Shown here piece after piece: positions 26,025 through 34,424 of a DNA stretch of 64,000 nt. This stretch comes from Curtobacterium sp. MCBA15_008 (GTDB lineage: Bacteria; Actinomycetota; Actinomycetes; Actinomycetales; Microbacteriaceae). The stretch lies in assembly GCF_001865065.1 (NCBI RefSeq), contig NZ_MJGN01000011.1:82037-146036 (forward strand). The letters run 5' to 3'. A program made the translations under genes and the position numbers. How positions within the stretch are numbered: position 1 is the first letter of the stretch; each line of letters opens with the position of its first letter. Below the pieces are notes generated by a model. The model did no database searches. It was not told the DNA's origin and saw only the letters and a list, made by a program, of their open reading frames with translations.

Positions 26025-29000
26025 TCAGACGTGGCGACCACCGCGGCGGCGTCGCGTCAGCAGCAGCACGCCACCCGCCAGGAGCATGGCGAGTCCGCCG
26101 AGGCCCGGCCAGAGCAGGTCGGCGCCGGTGAAGGCGAGCCCGCCGCGGGGCGCCGCTTCCGGAGTGGTCGTGGGCGCGGTCGGGGCAGGGGCCCCGGTCG
26201 CGGTCGGCGCCGGAGCAACCGGGGTCGACGCGGTCGGGTCGGCCTCCGCGTACGCGATGCTCACCGTCGCCGACGTCGCTTCGCCCGACGCGTCCGACAC
26301 GGTGTACTCGACGGTCGACGGGTTGCCGGTGAAGTCCGCCTCGGGGACGAAGGTGTCACGACCGGTCGTCGTGTCGACCGTCCAGGTGCCCTCACCCTCG
26401 ACAGCGAGCGACGTGACCGGGGTCCCGTCGGCGGCGAGCAGGCGCACGGTCGTCGGGTCCACGTTGCGGGAGTCGTTCGCGGTGACGTCCACCGACACCG
26501 TCTCACCGGTCGCATGGTCGAGCGACGAGTCGTCGGCCGCGAGGGGCAGGTAGCGGACGGAGACGAGTGCCGTGGTGGTCGCACCGTCGGCGCCGGTCGC
26601 GCTGTAGCGGACGGGGGTCGGGTTCCCCGTGAACCCGTCGAGCGGCGTGAAGGTCAGCTCCCCGCTGGCCGTGTCGACGGTCCAGGTACCCTCGCCGTCG
26701 ACCACGAAGGTCGTCTGCGGGTTCCGGTCGCGGTCGAGCAGCCGGACGGAGGCCGGGTCGACGTTCGCGGAGTCGTTCGCCGCGACGTCGACCGTCACCG
26801 GCTCGCCGAGCGCGTTGCCGCCGGAGACGTCGTCGACGGCTGCGGGCTGGTAGGTGACGTCCACGTCGGCCGTGGTGGTCTCACCGCGGCCGTCCTGCAC
26901 GGTGTACCGAGCGGTGGTCGGGTCGCCGGTGAACCCGGTCTCCGGCGTGAAGGTCACCGTGCCGGCGCTCGTGTCGGCCGTCCACGTCCCCTCGCCGCGC
27001 ACGGTGCGGGTCGTGACCGGCTGTCCGTCGGCGTCGAGCAGGCGGAGGGTCGAGCGGTCCACGTTCGCACTGTCGTTGCCCACGACGTCGACCGTGACGG
27101 CCGAGCCGAGGGCGTTGCGACGGGAGACGTCCTTCGTCGCGACCGGGGCGTACGCCACGGTGACGACCGCGGTGGTCGCGTGACCGGCAGCGTCCTGCAC
27201 CGAGTACCGGACCGGGGTCGGGTCGCCCGTGTACCCGGCAGCGGGCGTGAAGGTGACGGTGCCCGTGGCCGTGTCGACCGTCCACGTTCCCTGGCCCGCC
27301 ACGGGCAGCTCGGTGACGAGGGCGGCGCCCTGCACGAGGCGCACGCTGGACGCGACGACGTTCGACGAGTCGTTCGTGGTCACCGTGACGGACGCCGGGG
27401 AACCGACGGTGTTGCCGGTCGAGCCGTCGGCAGCGGCCACCGGCAGGTACGAGACGGTGACGGTCTGGCGGACGCCGCGCTCGAACGCGTCGCCCGCGGT
27501 GTACGTCACGGGCGCCGGGTTGCCGGTGAACCCGCGCTGGGGCGTGAAGGTCACCACGCCCGTGGCCGCGTCGACCGTCCAGGTGCCCTCGCCGTCGACG
27601 ACGAGCTCCCGCGTCGCGTCGCCGGCGCCGTCGACCAGGTGGACGGAGGTGCGCTCGAGGCCCGCCGAGTCGTTCGCGAGGACGGGGACCGACACGGGCT
27701 CACCCGGGGTCGGCGCGACCACGGCGTCCGCCGCGGCGACCGGACGGTAGGCCACCTGGACCGGGGCCGACGAGGTGTGCCCGCTCCCGTCGCTCACCGT
27801 GTAAGTGACCGGTGCGGGGTTCCCGGTGAAGCCGGGCAGGGGTGTGAAGGTGACCGCGCCGGTGGTGGCGTCGACCGTCCACGTGCCCTGGTCGGCGATC
27901 GGCAGGGTCGAGACCGGCGTGCCGTCGGCATCGAGCAGCTGCACGGTCGTCCGGTCGACGTTCGCCGAGTCGTTCGCCGTCACGTCCACGGTCACCGTGC
28001 TGCCGACGGTGTTGTCGCGTGCGTCGTCGGCCGTGGCCGCGACGGCGTACCGGACGGTGATCGTCGCCGTCGCGGGCGTCGTCGCACCGCTGCCCGTGGC
28101 GACGCGGTAGGTGACGGGAGTCGGGTTGCCCGTGAAGTCGCGCGCCGTGGTGAAGGTCACCCGGCCCGTCTTGGGGTCGACGGTCCAGGTTCCCTGACCG
28201 CCGACCGTCAGCGACGACCTCGGCGTGCCGTCGGCGTCGAGCAGCTGGACGCTCGTCGGGTCGACGTTGTCGGAGTCGTTCGCCGTCACGTCGACCACGG
28301 CCGGGCTGCCCTGCCGGACGGCCGAGACCGTGTCGGCGGCGGCGGTCGGCTGGTACGTCACGACGACCTGCGCGCCGGTTTCCAGCCCGCGGCCGTCCCG
28401 CACGGTGTAGTCGACGGGGGCCGGGTCGCCGGTGAACCCCGCGGCCGGCGTGAACGTCACCGTGCCCTTCGTGGTGTCGACGGTCCAGTCGCCCTGACCC
28501 TCGACGTGGAGTGCGGTGGTCGGCTTGCCGTCGGCGCCCGTGATGCTGAGGGTGGCGGGGTCGAGGTCACCCGCGTCGTTCTTGACCACGTCCACGGTGA
28601 CGGCCTTCCCGGGCTCGCTCACCGCGGCTTCGTCCGTCGTGGCGACCGGCTTCGGCTTCACCGCGTTCGTGAACGAGCAGTCGACCGAGGCGACCCCTGC
28701 CGGGATCGTGAAGGTGCCCGTCGTCCCGGTCCCATCGATGACCGCCTTGCCGGTGGCCGGGTCCTTGCAGAGCCACGTCGTCGTGTAGTTCACCGGGTTC
28801 GTCGTGCCCGCGGGCGTCTGCGCGATCGTGTACGGGTCGGTCTGCCCGGGGAGGAGCAGGACCGGTCCGGCCGTGGCGGTGGGCTCCTTCGCCGTGGTGG
28901 TCGCCGAGTTGTTCGTCGTGACGCCGTTGCCGCCGATCGTGACGGTGAAGTCGTCGCCCGGGTCGAAGGTCGTCGCGGGACGGGTCGCCGTGACGGAACC

Positions 29001-29837
29001 CGTGGTCGGCAGGGCGTTGCTCGCCATGTCGGTGACCTTGGCGCTGAGGTTCTGTGTGCCGATGACGCGACCCGTGATCGGGTTCACCTTGAGGAAGGCG
29101 TTCGCACCGCTGCCCGCGATGTAGAGGTAACTGTCGTCGCCGAACGCCATCGAGTTCAACGCGATCCCGGTGGCGATCGCGGGTCCGACCTTGCTCGCCC
29201 TCGCCGTCCCGACGCCGACGAGATCCGCCGCGTCGACGCGGTAGATCTGCGCCGACGAGCCGCTGCTCTTGATGAAGTACATGTTGCCCTGGCCGTCGAA
29301 CGCCAGGTCGCCGTTGGTGCCGTCGGATCCCTCGGCGGTGACCGTCACGATCGTGCCGGAGTTCGTGTGGGTCGCCGGGTCGTAGCTCGTGAACTTGAAC
29401 TCGGTCGCCGAGCCCGTGACCACGCCGCCGTAGTAGTACTTGCCGGACTTCGGGTCGATGCCGCCCATGTTGTTCGTGACGCCCGACGTCCGCGGGGTGG
29501 TCCGGAACTTCTCGGTCCCCGCGTTCCACTCGTAGACGTTGGTCGGGTCGGTGAGGACGAGTGTGCCACCGTCCGCCGAGAGCCCGAGCTGGTTGATCGC
29601 ACCAGCGCCGCTCGGCACGGGGACGACACTCGACGTCGCACCGGTGGCCCGGTCGATCGAGACGACCCCGGAACCGTCCGAGGTGGTCGCGTAGAGCAGC
29701 GTCTTCGAGAACGCGGGAGCAGCGGACGCGGACTGCGGGAGGGCGACGACCGCACCCGCAGTGACGAGGGCGGCGACCAGGGCGGCGCCTCCGAGACGGA
29801 GGGCGGGCGGGCACGACGGACGTGCGGCATCGGGCAT
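26025..29837 (-). CDS. Sortase-anchored surface protein with eight CshA-type repeats
   Basis: This 1270-residue protein begins with a signal peptide ending near SASAAPAF. Residues about 45-290 look like a repeated beta-structure domain, followed by a small Thr-rich domain with two cysteines. Residues about 396-1190 are eight repeats of roughly 99 residues, each with GTWTVD, VTFTP, GFTGNPTPV and a closing beta strand, the pattern of CshA fibril repeats. A Pro/Ala/Thr wall-spanning linker, LAFTG, a hydrophobic helix and RRRRGG follow, so it is probably attached to the wall by a class E sortase, which recognises LAXTG. ATG 29837 is chosen over a TTG six bases upstream; neither has a ribosome site. 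It is probably an adhesin or fibril. Confidence 0.85.
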   Translation of the reverse strand: MPDAARPSCPPALRLGGAALVAALVTAGAVVALPQSASAAPAFSKTLLYATTSDGSGVVSIDRATGATSSVVPVPSGAGAINQLGLSADGGTLVLTDPTNVYEWNAGTEKFRTTPRTSGVTNNMGGIDPKSGKYYYGGVVTGSATEFKFTSYDPATHTNSGTIVTVTAEGSDGTNGDLAFDGQGNMYFIKSSGSSAQIYRVDAADLVGVGTARASKVGPAIATGIALNSMAFGDDSYLYIAGSGANAFLKVNPITGRVIGTQNLSAKVTDMASNALPTTGSVTATRPATTFDPGDDFTVTIGGNGVTTNNSATTTAKEPTATAGPVLLLPGQTDPYTIAQTPAGTTNPVNYTTTWLCKDPATGKAVIDGTGTTGTFTIPAGVASVDCSFTNAVKPKPVATTDEAAVSEPGKAVTVDVVKNDAGDLDPATLSITGADGKPTTALHVEGQGDWTVDTTKGTVTFTPAAGFTGDPAPVDYTVRDGRGLETGAQVVVTYQPTAAADTVSAVRQGSPAVVDVTANDSDNVDPTSVQLLDADGTPRSSLTVGGQGTWTVDPKTGRVTFTTARDFTGNPTPVTYRVATGSGATTPATATITVRYAVAATADDARDNTVGSTVTVDVTANDSANVDRTTVQLLDADGTPVSTLPIADQGTWTVDATTGAVTFTPLPGFTGNPAPVTYTVSDGSGHTSSAPVQVAYRPVAAADAVVAPTPGEPVSVPVLANDSAGLERTSVHLVDGAGDATRELVVDGEGTWTVDAATGVVTFTPQRGFTGNPAPVTYTAGDAFERGVRQTVTVSYLPVAAADGSTGNTVGSPASVTVTTNDSSNVVASSVRLVQGAALVTELPVAGQGTWTVDTATGTVTFTPAAGYTGDPTPVRYSVQDAAGHATTAVVTVAYAPVATKDVSRRNALGSAVTVDVVGNDSANVDRSTLRLLDADGQPVTTRTVRGEGTWTADTSAGTVTFTPETGFTGDPTTARYTVQDGRGETTTADVDVTYQPAAVDDVSGGNALGEPVTVDVAANDSANVDPASVRLLDRDRNPQTTFVVDGEGTWTVDTASGELTFTPLDGFTGNPTPVRYSATGADGATTTALVSVRYLPLAADDSSLDHATGETVSVDVTANDSRNVDPTTVRLLAADGTPVTSLAVEGEGTWTVDTTTGRDTFVPEADFTGNPSTVEYTVSDASGEATSATVSIAYAEADPTASTPVAPAPTATGAPAPTAPTTTPEAAPRGGLAFTGADLLWPGLGGLAMLLAGGVLLLTRRRRGGRHV
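26268..28650 (-). repeat. Eight tandem ~297-base coding repeats
   Basis: These encode the CshA-type units of the surface protein. All eight keep the same length within a few codons and the invariant TWTxD core, but they have diverged in DNA sequence, which limits slippage between copies. Confidence 0.8.
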
Positions 29838-30132
29838 GCGCAAGGGAGGGGTCCTGACGGAGAGTTCGGGTTCGGGTCAGCCGCGGGCGAGCAGTGCTCA
29901 TGCCCGGCGTGCTGTCCGCTCATCGTGGCGGACCCCGACCGGGCGCGGGGGCGAAAACCCCCGGACTGGGGCCGCTCCGAGCAGTCCCCCTTTGTGGGGA
30001 CCCGTCAGGGAACACAACAAGGGGACCCGACACGGGAAGGACCGCGGCGCACCCCCGGTGCAGACGCATCCAGAGGACCGGGCGGGCAGCGTGGCGGGGC
30101 CGCGCCGTGCCTCCAGGCCCAGCGAAGGCCGA
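29838..30132. other. Upstream region of the surface-protein gene
   Basis: No gene is supported here. GGGGACCCG occurs at 29996-30004 and 30021-30029, and short hairpins such as GGGGG-N6-CCCCC (29947-29962) are present, so a structured 5' leader is possible. A half copy of the dispersed palindrome (GTGCCTCCAGGCC) lies near 30106-30120. Confidence 0.35.
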
Positions 30133-30186
30133 AGGCTCAGAGAACACACGAGGCACAGAGAACACAGAAGGCGCGGAGAATGCAGA
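30133..30186. repeat. 18-base tandem repeat, three full copies
   Basis: Copies start at 30133, 30151 and 30169, with the consensus AGGCNCAGAGAACACAGA. A weaker fourth copy precedes at 30115 and the last runs into the terminator stem at 30183. The region is purine-rich on the plus strand and lies beyond the tRNA-Leu 3' end. Confidence 0.6.
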
Positions 30187-30216
30187 AGGCCCCCGGATCT
30201 CTCCGGGGGCCTTCTG
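30183..30216 (-). terminator. Terminator downstream of tRNA-Leu
   Basis: A perfect 15-base stem with a TCTC loop lies eight bases beyond the encoded CCA of tRNA-Leu on its transcribed strand. It is the only strong hairpin before the tandem repeat. Confidence 0.65.
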
Positions 30217-30223
30217 TTCTGCC

Positions 30224-30310
30224 TGGTGCGCGAGGGGGGACTTGAACCCCCACGCCGTTTCCAGCACACGGACCTGAACCGTGCGCGTCTACCAATTCCG
30301 CCACTCGCGC
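30224..30310 (-). tRNA. tRNA-Leu (CAG), CCA encoded
   Basis: The minus strand folds as a class II tRNA. The acceptor GCGCGAG pairs with CTCGCGC, the D arm contains TTGGTAGA, the anticodon loop is TTCAGGT on a CACGG/CCGTG stem, a long variable arm follows, and the T loop is GTTCAAGTC. The anticodon CAG reads CTG codons. CCA is encoded at 30224-30226. Confidence 0.95.
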
Positions 30311-30397
30311 CAGCCCGAGAACACTACCATGCACAGACGCTGCCAGATGCCAACCACTACCATGCGTAAGGTCAGCGACCGAGAACACTGGAGACCC

Positions 30398-31078
30398 ATG
30401 GGCCTGTTGGACAGCTTCGAGCGAGGGCTGGAGCGCGCCGTGAACGGCGCGTTCGCGAAGACCTTCCGCTCCGGCGTGCAGCCCGTCGAGATCTCGAGCG
30501 CACTCCGCCGCGAGCTCGACACGAAGGCTGCCGTGGTGTCGCGCGAGCGCATCCTCGTGCCGAACGAGTTCGCCGTGCGCCTCGCGCCGCCGGACTTCAC
30601 GCGGATGAACGACATCGGTCGTCCGCTCATCGACGAGCTCTCGCAGATGGTGCAGCAGCACGCCGTCGCGCAGAACTACTCGTTCTCCGGACCCGTGACG
30701 ATCGCCCTCAAGCAGGACGGCACGCTGTCCACCGGGATCCTCGAGGTCGACTCGACCACCGTGCAGCGGGACGTCGCCTGGGTCGCCGTGCTCGACATCG
30801 GTTCGCAGCGCCACAAGCTCCAGCGCGGGCGCACCGTCATCGGCCGCGGAACCGACGCCGACATCACCGTCGCGGACACCGGCACGAGCCGGAAGCACGT
30901 CGAGGTGATCTGGGACGGCAAGCACGCCCAGGCCAACGACCTGGGGTCGACGAACGGCTCGAAACTGAACGGCGAGCGCTTCCAGCAGGCCATCGTTGAG
31001 CCGGATTCCACGATCGAGATCGGTCGTACCCGTATGGTGTTCCGGGTGATCCCCGAGAACGACGGAGGTACCAGGTGA
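30398..31078 (+). CDS. fhaA: FHA domain protein with DUF3662
   Basis: This 226-residue protein has the actinobacterial DUF3662 N-terminal domain (MGLLDSFERGLER opening, about 1-115) and a C-terminal FHA domain (about 140-220) with GRG, SRKHV and NGSKLNG phosphothreonine-binding motifs. The family binds phosphorylated MviN and other envelope proteins and moderates peptidoglycan synthesis. It is shorter than mycobacterial FhaA because the long middle linker is missing. GGAG precedes ATG 30398 and the stop overlaps fhaB. It opens a seven-gene envelope and kinase cluster. Confidence 0.92.
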   Translation: MGLLDSFERGLERAVNGAFAKTFRSGVQPVEISSALRRELDTKAAVVSRERILVPNEFAVRLAPPDFTRMNDIGRPLIDELSQMVQQHAVAQNYSFSGPVTIALKQDGTLSTGILEVDSTTVQRDVAWVAVLDIGSQRHKLQRGRTVIGRGTDADITVADTGTSRKHVEVIWDGKHAQANDLGSTNGSKLNGERFQQAIVEPDSTIEIGRTRMVFRVIPENDGGTR

Positions 31079-31626
31079 CCACAGGGCTGACCCTGCTCGT
31101 CCTGCGCTTCGCGTTCCTCGCGGTGCTGTGGCTGTTCGTGTTCGTGATCGTCTTCGCGCTGCGCAGTGACCTGTTCGGTCAGCGCGTGCGCACCATCCCC
31201 ACCGATCCGAAGGCCGGTGCGTCCGGTCCGACGACCCCCGCGGTGCCGGCAGCAGCGGCGCCGGCTCCGGCATCCAACGGTGCGTTCACGGATCTCATCG
31301 GACAGCCTGGAGGCGCGCAGCAGTCCGCCACGCCGGTCGCCACCCGACTGGTCATCACCGAGGGATCGCGCGAGGGCATGGAGATGCCGCTCGGCGGCGG
31401 ACCGATCACGATCGGCCGGTCCAGCGAGTCCAACGTGGTCATCCGCGACGACTACACCTCGACCAACCACGCCCGCCTCGACCTGCGCGCCGACGGCTGG
31501 CTCCTCACCGACCTCGAGTCCACGAACGGCACCTTCGTCAACGGTCAGAAGGTGACCGCACCCGTGATGATCGCCGAGCGGACGCCGATCACGATCGGGA
31601 CCACGACGTTCGAGCTGCGGCGGTAA
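31075..31626 (+). CDS. fhaB: FHA domain membrane protein (FhaB/FipA)
   Basis: This 183-residue protein has one N-terminal membrane helix (about 5-29), a Pro/Ala linker and a C-terminal FHA domain (GRSSESNVVI, TNHARL, NGTFVNG). It is a phosphothreonine reader in division and wall synthesis, acting with the kinases PknA and PknB further on. The GTG start overlaps the fhaA stop, and pstP follows after six bases. Confidence 0.92.
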   Translation: MTTGLTLLVLRFAFLAVLWLFVFVIVFALRSDLFGQRVRTIPTDPKAGASGPTTPAVPAAAAPAPASNGAFTDLIGQPGGAQQSATPVATRLVITEGSREGMEMPLGGGPITIGRSSESNVVIRDDYTSTNHARLDLRADGWLLTDLESTNGTFVNGQKVTAPVMIAERTPITIGTTTFELRR

Positions 31627-31632
31627 CCCCGG

Positions 31633-32991
31633 ATGACGGCTCGCACGCTGAGCGCCGCTGTGTCCCACGTGGGGCGCATCCGTGCCAACAACCAGGACTC
31701 CGGCTACGCCGGACAGCACCTGTTCGCGGTCGCGGACGGCATGGGCGGACACGCCGGCGGCGACGTCGCGTCGGCGATCGCGATCCGTCGCATCAGGGAA
31801 GTCGACCGCGAGTTCCCCTCCGCGCACGACGCCGAGTTCGCCCTGCAGTCGGCCCTCATCGCGGCCAACCAGCTCATCACCGAGACGGTGTTCGAGCACC
31901 AGGAACTGACCGGCATGGGCACCACGGTGTCCGCGATGATCCGGGTCGGCGACCAGATCGCGATCGCCCACATCGGCGACTCGCGCATCTACCGGCACCG
32001 CGACGGCGAGCTGCAGCAGATCACGTCGGACCACACCTTCGTGCAGCGCCTCGTCGACAGCGGCCGCATCACCCCCGAGGAAGCCGCGGTCCACCCGCGC
32101 CGCTCGGTGCTCATGCGCGTGCTCGGCGACGTCGACGCCGCACCCGAGGTCGACACCGCGATCATGGACATCCAGCCGGGCGACCGCTGGCTGCTCTGCT
32201 CGGACGGCCTGTCGTCGTACCTGGCGGAAGAGCGCATCCGGCACGCTCTCGCGTCGAACATGGACGCGAACCAGGTGACGCAGCGCCTCGTGAAGGAGAC
32301 GCTCGACCACGGCGCGCCCGACAACGTGACCGTCGTGGTGATGGACGTCACCGACACCGAGCCCGACGACGACGACGACGCGGCCACCACCGTCGGGTCC
32401 GCCGCAGCACCCCTGACCTTCGAGGCATCGACCGGCCGGAAGCCGATCCGCCTCCCCACGATCCTGCTGCACCCGCTCAAGGTCACGACCGCGCCCGAGG
32501 ACTCGCACTTCGAGCCGGAGTCCGACCAGTTCTTCGCCGAGCTCATCGCCGAGGACCGCCGTCGCCGGATCCGCCGCCGGGTGTCGTGGACGATCGCCCT
32601 CGTGGTCGCCGTCGCCGTGCTCGTCGGTGCCGTCTTCCTCGGCTGGCGCATCATCCAGGACCACTACTACGTCGGCACCGACCGCGGCACGGTCGCGATC
32701 TACAAGGGTGTCCAGCAGTCGATCGGCCCGATCGCGCTGTCCGACGTCTACGAGGACACCGACGTCACCGTGTCCTCCCTGCCCGACTACACGCGGGAGA
32801 ACGTCCGCTCGACGATCAACGCGCAGTCCCTCGACGACGCGCGCGACATCGTCGACCGCCTGCGGAAGGCGGCCGCGACCGGGCAGGACCAGGCCGGCAC
32901 CGGTGGTGACGGCGGCTCGTCGTCGCCGACCCCCACCCCGTCGGGCTCCCCGTCGTCGTCGCCCTCGGCCTCGCCCGGTGCGAAGCGATGA
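31633..32991 (+). CDS. pstP: PP2C-family Ser/Thr phosphatase
   Basis: This 452-residue membrane phosphatase opposes PknA and PknB. The catalytic domain (about 1-235) has the metal ligands in AVADGMGGH, GTTVSAM, GDSRIYR, the LLCSDGLSSYL segment and DNVTVVV. A basic stretch and one helix (about 317-340) anchor it, and the extracellular tail ends in Ser/Pro-rich sequence. It overlaps rodA by ATGA. Loss of balance between phosphatase and kinases would affect division, as known for the family. Confidence 0.94.
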   Translation: MTARTLSAAVSHVGRIRANNQDSGYAGQHLFAVADGMGGHAGGDVASAIAIRRIREVDREFPSAHDAEFALQSALIAANQLITETVFEHQELTGMGTTVSAMIRVGDQIAIAHIGDSRIYRHRDGELQQITSDHTFVQRLVDSGRITPEEAAVHPRRSVLMRVLGDVDAAPEVDTAIMDIQPGDRWLLCSDGLSSYLAEERIRHALASNMDANQVTQRLVKETLDHGAPDNVTVVVMDVTDTEPDDDDDAATTVGSAAAPLTFEASTGRKPIRLPTILLHPLKVTTAPEDSHFEPESDQFFAELIAEDRRRRIRRRVSWTIALVVAVAVLVGAVFLGWRIIQDHYYVGTDRGTVAIYKGVQQSIGPIALSDVYEDTDVTVSSLPDYTRENVRSTINAQSLDDARDIVDRLRKAAATGQDQAGTGGDGGSSSPTPTPSGSPSSSPSASPGAKR

Positions 32992-34424
32992 GCAACGCCA
33001 CGGCGCAGTCCTTCACGCAGGCGATCACGATCAAGCTGCGTGAACCCGCGCGCGCCCGGAACCTCGAGCTCGTGCTGCTCGTCATCGCGTGCGGCATCTG
33101 CGCCGGCGCGATGGTGCTCGTGCAGCTCGGCACGAAGGGGCGGCTGTTCGACACCTCGGCGCTGTGGGTGGGCGCGGGGATCCTCGGGCTCGCACTCGTC
33201 ATGCACGTGGTGCTCCGCGTCGTCGCGAAGAACGCCGACCCGTTCATCCTGCCCGTCGCCCTCGCCCTGAACGGCATCGGCATCGCGGAGATCTACCGCA
33301 TCGACGTCCACGCCGACCACTTCGGGTGGGCCGCGTTCGGGGTCAAGCAGATGGTCTGGACGATGCTCGCCATGGTCGCCGCCATCGTCGTGCTGCTGCT
33401 CGTCCGGAACCACCGGTTCCTCCAGCGGTACCGGTACATCTTCATGTTCGCGACGATCGCGCTGCTCCTCCTGCCGATCGTGCCCGGGCTCGGGCTGAAC
33501 GTCGGCGGCGCGAGGGTCTGGATCAAGATCGGCTCGTTCACGTTCCAGCCCGGCGAGCTGGCGAAGATCACGATGGCGCTGTTCTTCGCGGGGTACCTCG
33601 TCACGGCACGCGACTCGCTGTCGATCGTCGGCCGGAAGTTCCTCGGCATGACCTTCCCCCGGGCCCGCGACCTCGGCCCGATCCTGGTCATGTGGGGCGC
33701 CGCCATGGGTGTCCTCGTGTTCCAGCGCGACCTCGGCACCGCGCTGCTGTACTTCGGCCTCTTCCTGGTGATGATCTACGTCGCCACCGGCCGGATCAGC
33801 TGGGTGGTCATCGGCCTCGCGCTCTTCGTCGGCGGCGCCCTCGTCGCGCAGTCCGCCCTCGTGTACGTGCACGGCCGGTTCGAACAGTGGCTCGACCCGT
33901 TCAACCCCGTCATCTACAACCGCCTGTCGCAGGGCAGCGGGCAGTTGGTGACCGGGCTGTTCGGCTTCGCGAGCGGCGGCATCACCGGTACCGGGCTCGG
34001 CCAGGGACGCCCGTACCTGACCCCCGTCGCGAATGCCGACTACATCGTCGCCTCGCTCGGTGAGGAACTCGGGCTCATCGGCGTCTTCGCGATCCTCGCG
34101 CTGTTCATCATCCTGGCCTCGCGCGGCATGCGGGTCGGCTTCATGGCGCAGGACGACTTCGGCAAGCTGCTCGGCGTCGGCTTCGGCTTCACGATCGCCC
34201 TGCAGGTCTTCGTCGTCGTCGGCGGCATCACCCGGGTGATCCCGGTCACCGGCCTCACCACTCCGTTCATGGCAGCCGGTGGTTCCTCGCTCATCGCCAA
34301 CTGGATCATCGCCGCGATGTTGCTGCGCCTGACCGACGCCATCCCCGCCGAGCAGCGCGTGCAGCAAGGCGCGATCCCAGCCGCTCGCGGACGTGGCACG
34401 ACCAAGAAGGAGCGCACCCGATGA
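32988..34424 (+). CDS. rodA: SEDS-family peptidoglycan glycosyltransferase (RodA/FtsW)
   Basis: This 478-residue protein has about ten to twelve membrane helices and SEDS landmarks such as GARVWI, FQPGELAKI, QRDLGTALL and a C-terminal PVTGLTTPFMAAGGSS. It polymerises glycan strands outside the membrane together with a class B PBP, here the next gene. Both ends overlap their neighbours by ATGA, so it is tightly coupled in translation. Confidence 0.94.
   Translation: MSNATAQSFTQAITIKLREPARARNLELVLLVIACGICAGAMVLVQLGTKGRLFDTSALWVGAGILGLALVMHVVLRVVAKNADPFILPVALALNGIGIAEIYRIDVHADHFGWAAFGVKQMVWTMLAMVAAIVVLLLVRNHRFLQRYRYIFMFATIALLLLPIVPGLGLNVGGARVWIKIGSFTFQPGELAKITMALFFAGYLVTARDSLSIVGRKFLGMTFPRARDLGPILVMWGAAMGVLVFQRDLGTALLYFGLFLVMIYVATGRISWVVIGLALFVGGALVAQSALVYVHGRFEQWLDPFNPVIYNRLSQGSGQLVTGLFGFASGGITGTGLGQGRPYLTPVANADYIVASLGEELGLIGVFAILALFIILASRGMRVGFMAQDDFGKLLGVGFGFTIALQVFVVVGGITRVIPVTGLTTPFMAAGGSSLIANWIIAAMLLRLTDAIPAEQRVQQGAIPAARGRGTTKKERTR

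Noticed and set aside
26268..28650. CRISPR array suggested by regular repeats
   Set aside because: The repeats are about 297 bases, diverged and in frame within one protein; there are no short spacers or cas genes.
30133..30186. CRISPR-like short repeats
   Set aside because: Copies are directly adjacent without spacers, so it is a simple tandem repeat.
26031..30245. A 1404-residue open frame opposite the surface protein
   Set aside because: It mirrors the repeats of the real gene and even runs through tRNA-Leu; the composition is Arg/Gly/Val-rich with no fold.
30224..30310. Integrative-element attachment at tRNA-Leu
   Set aside because: No integrase, no second copy of the tRNA 3' end in the window, and conserved growth genes follow directly.
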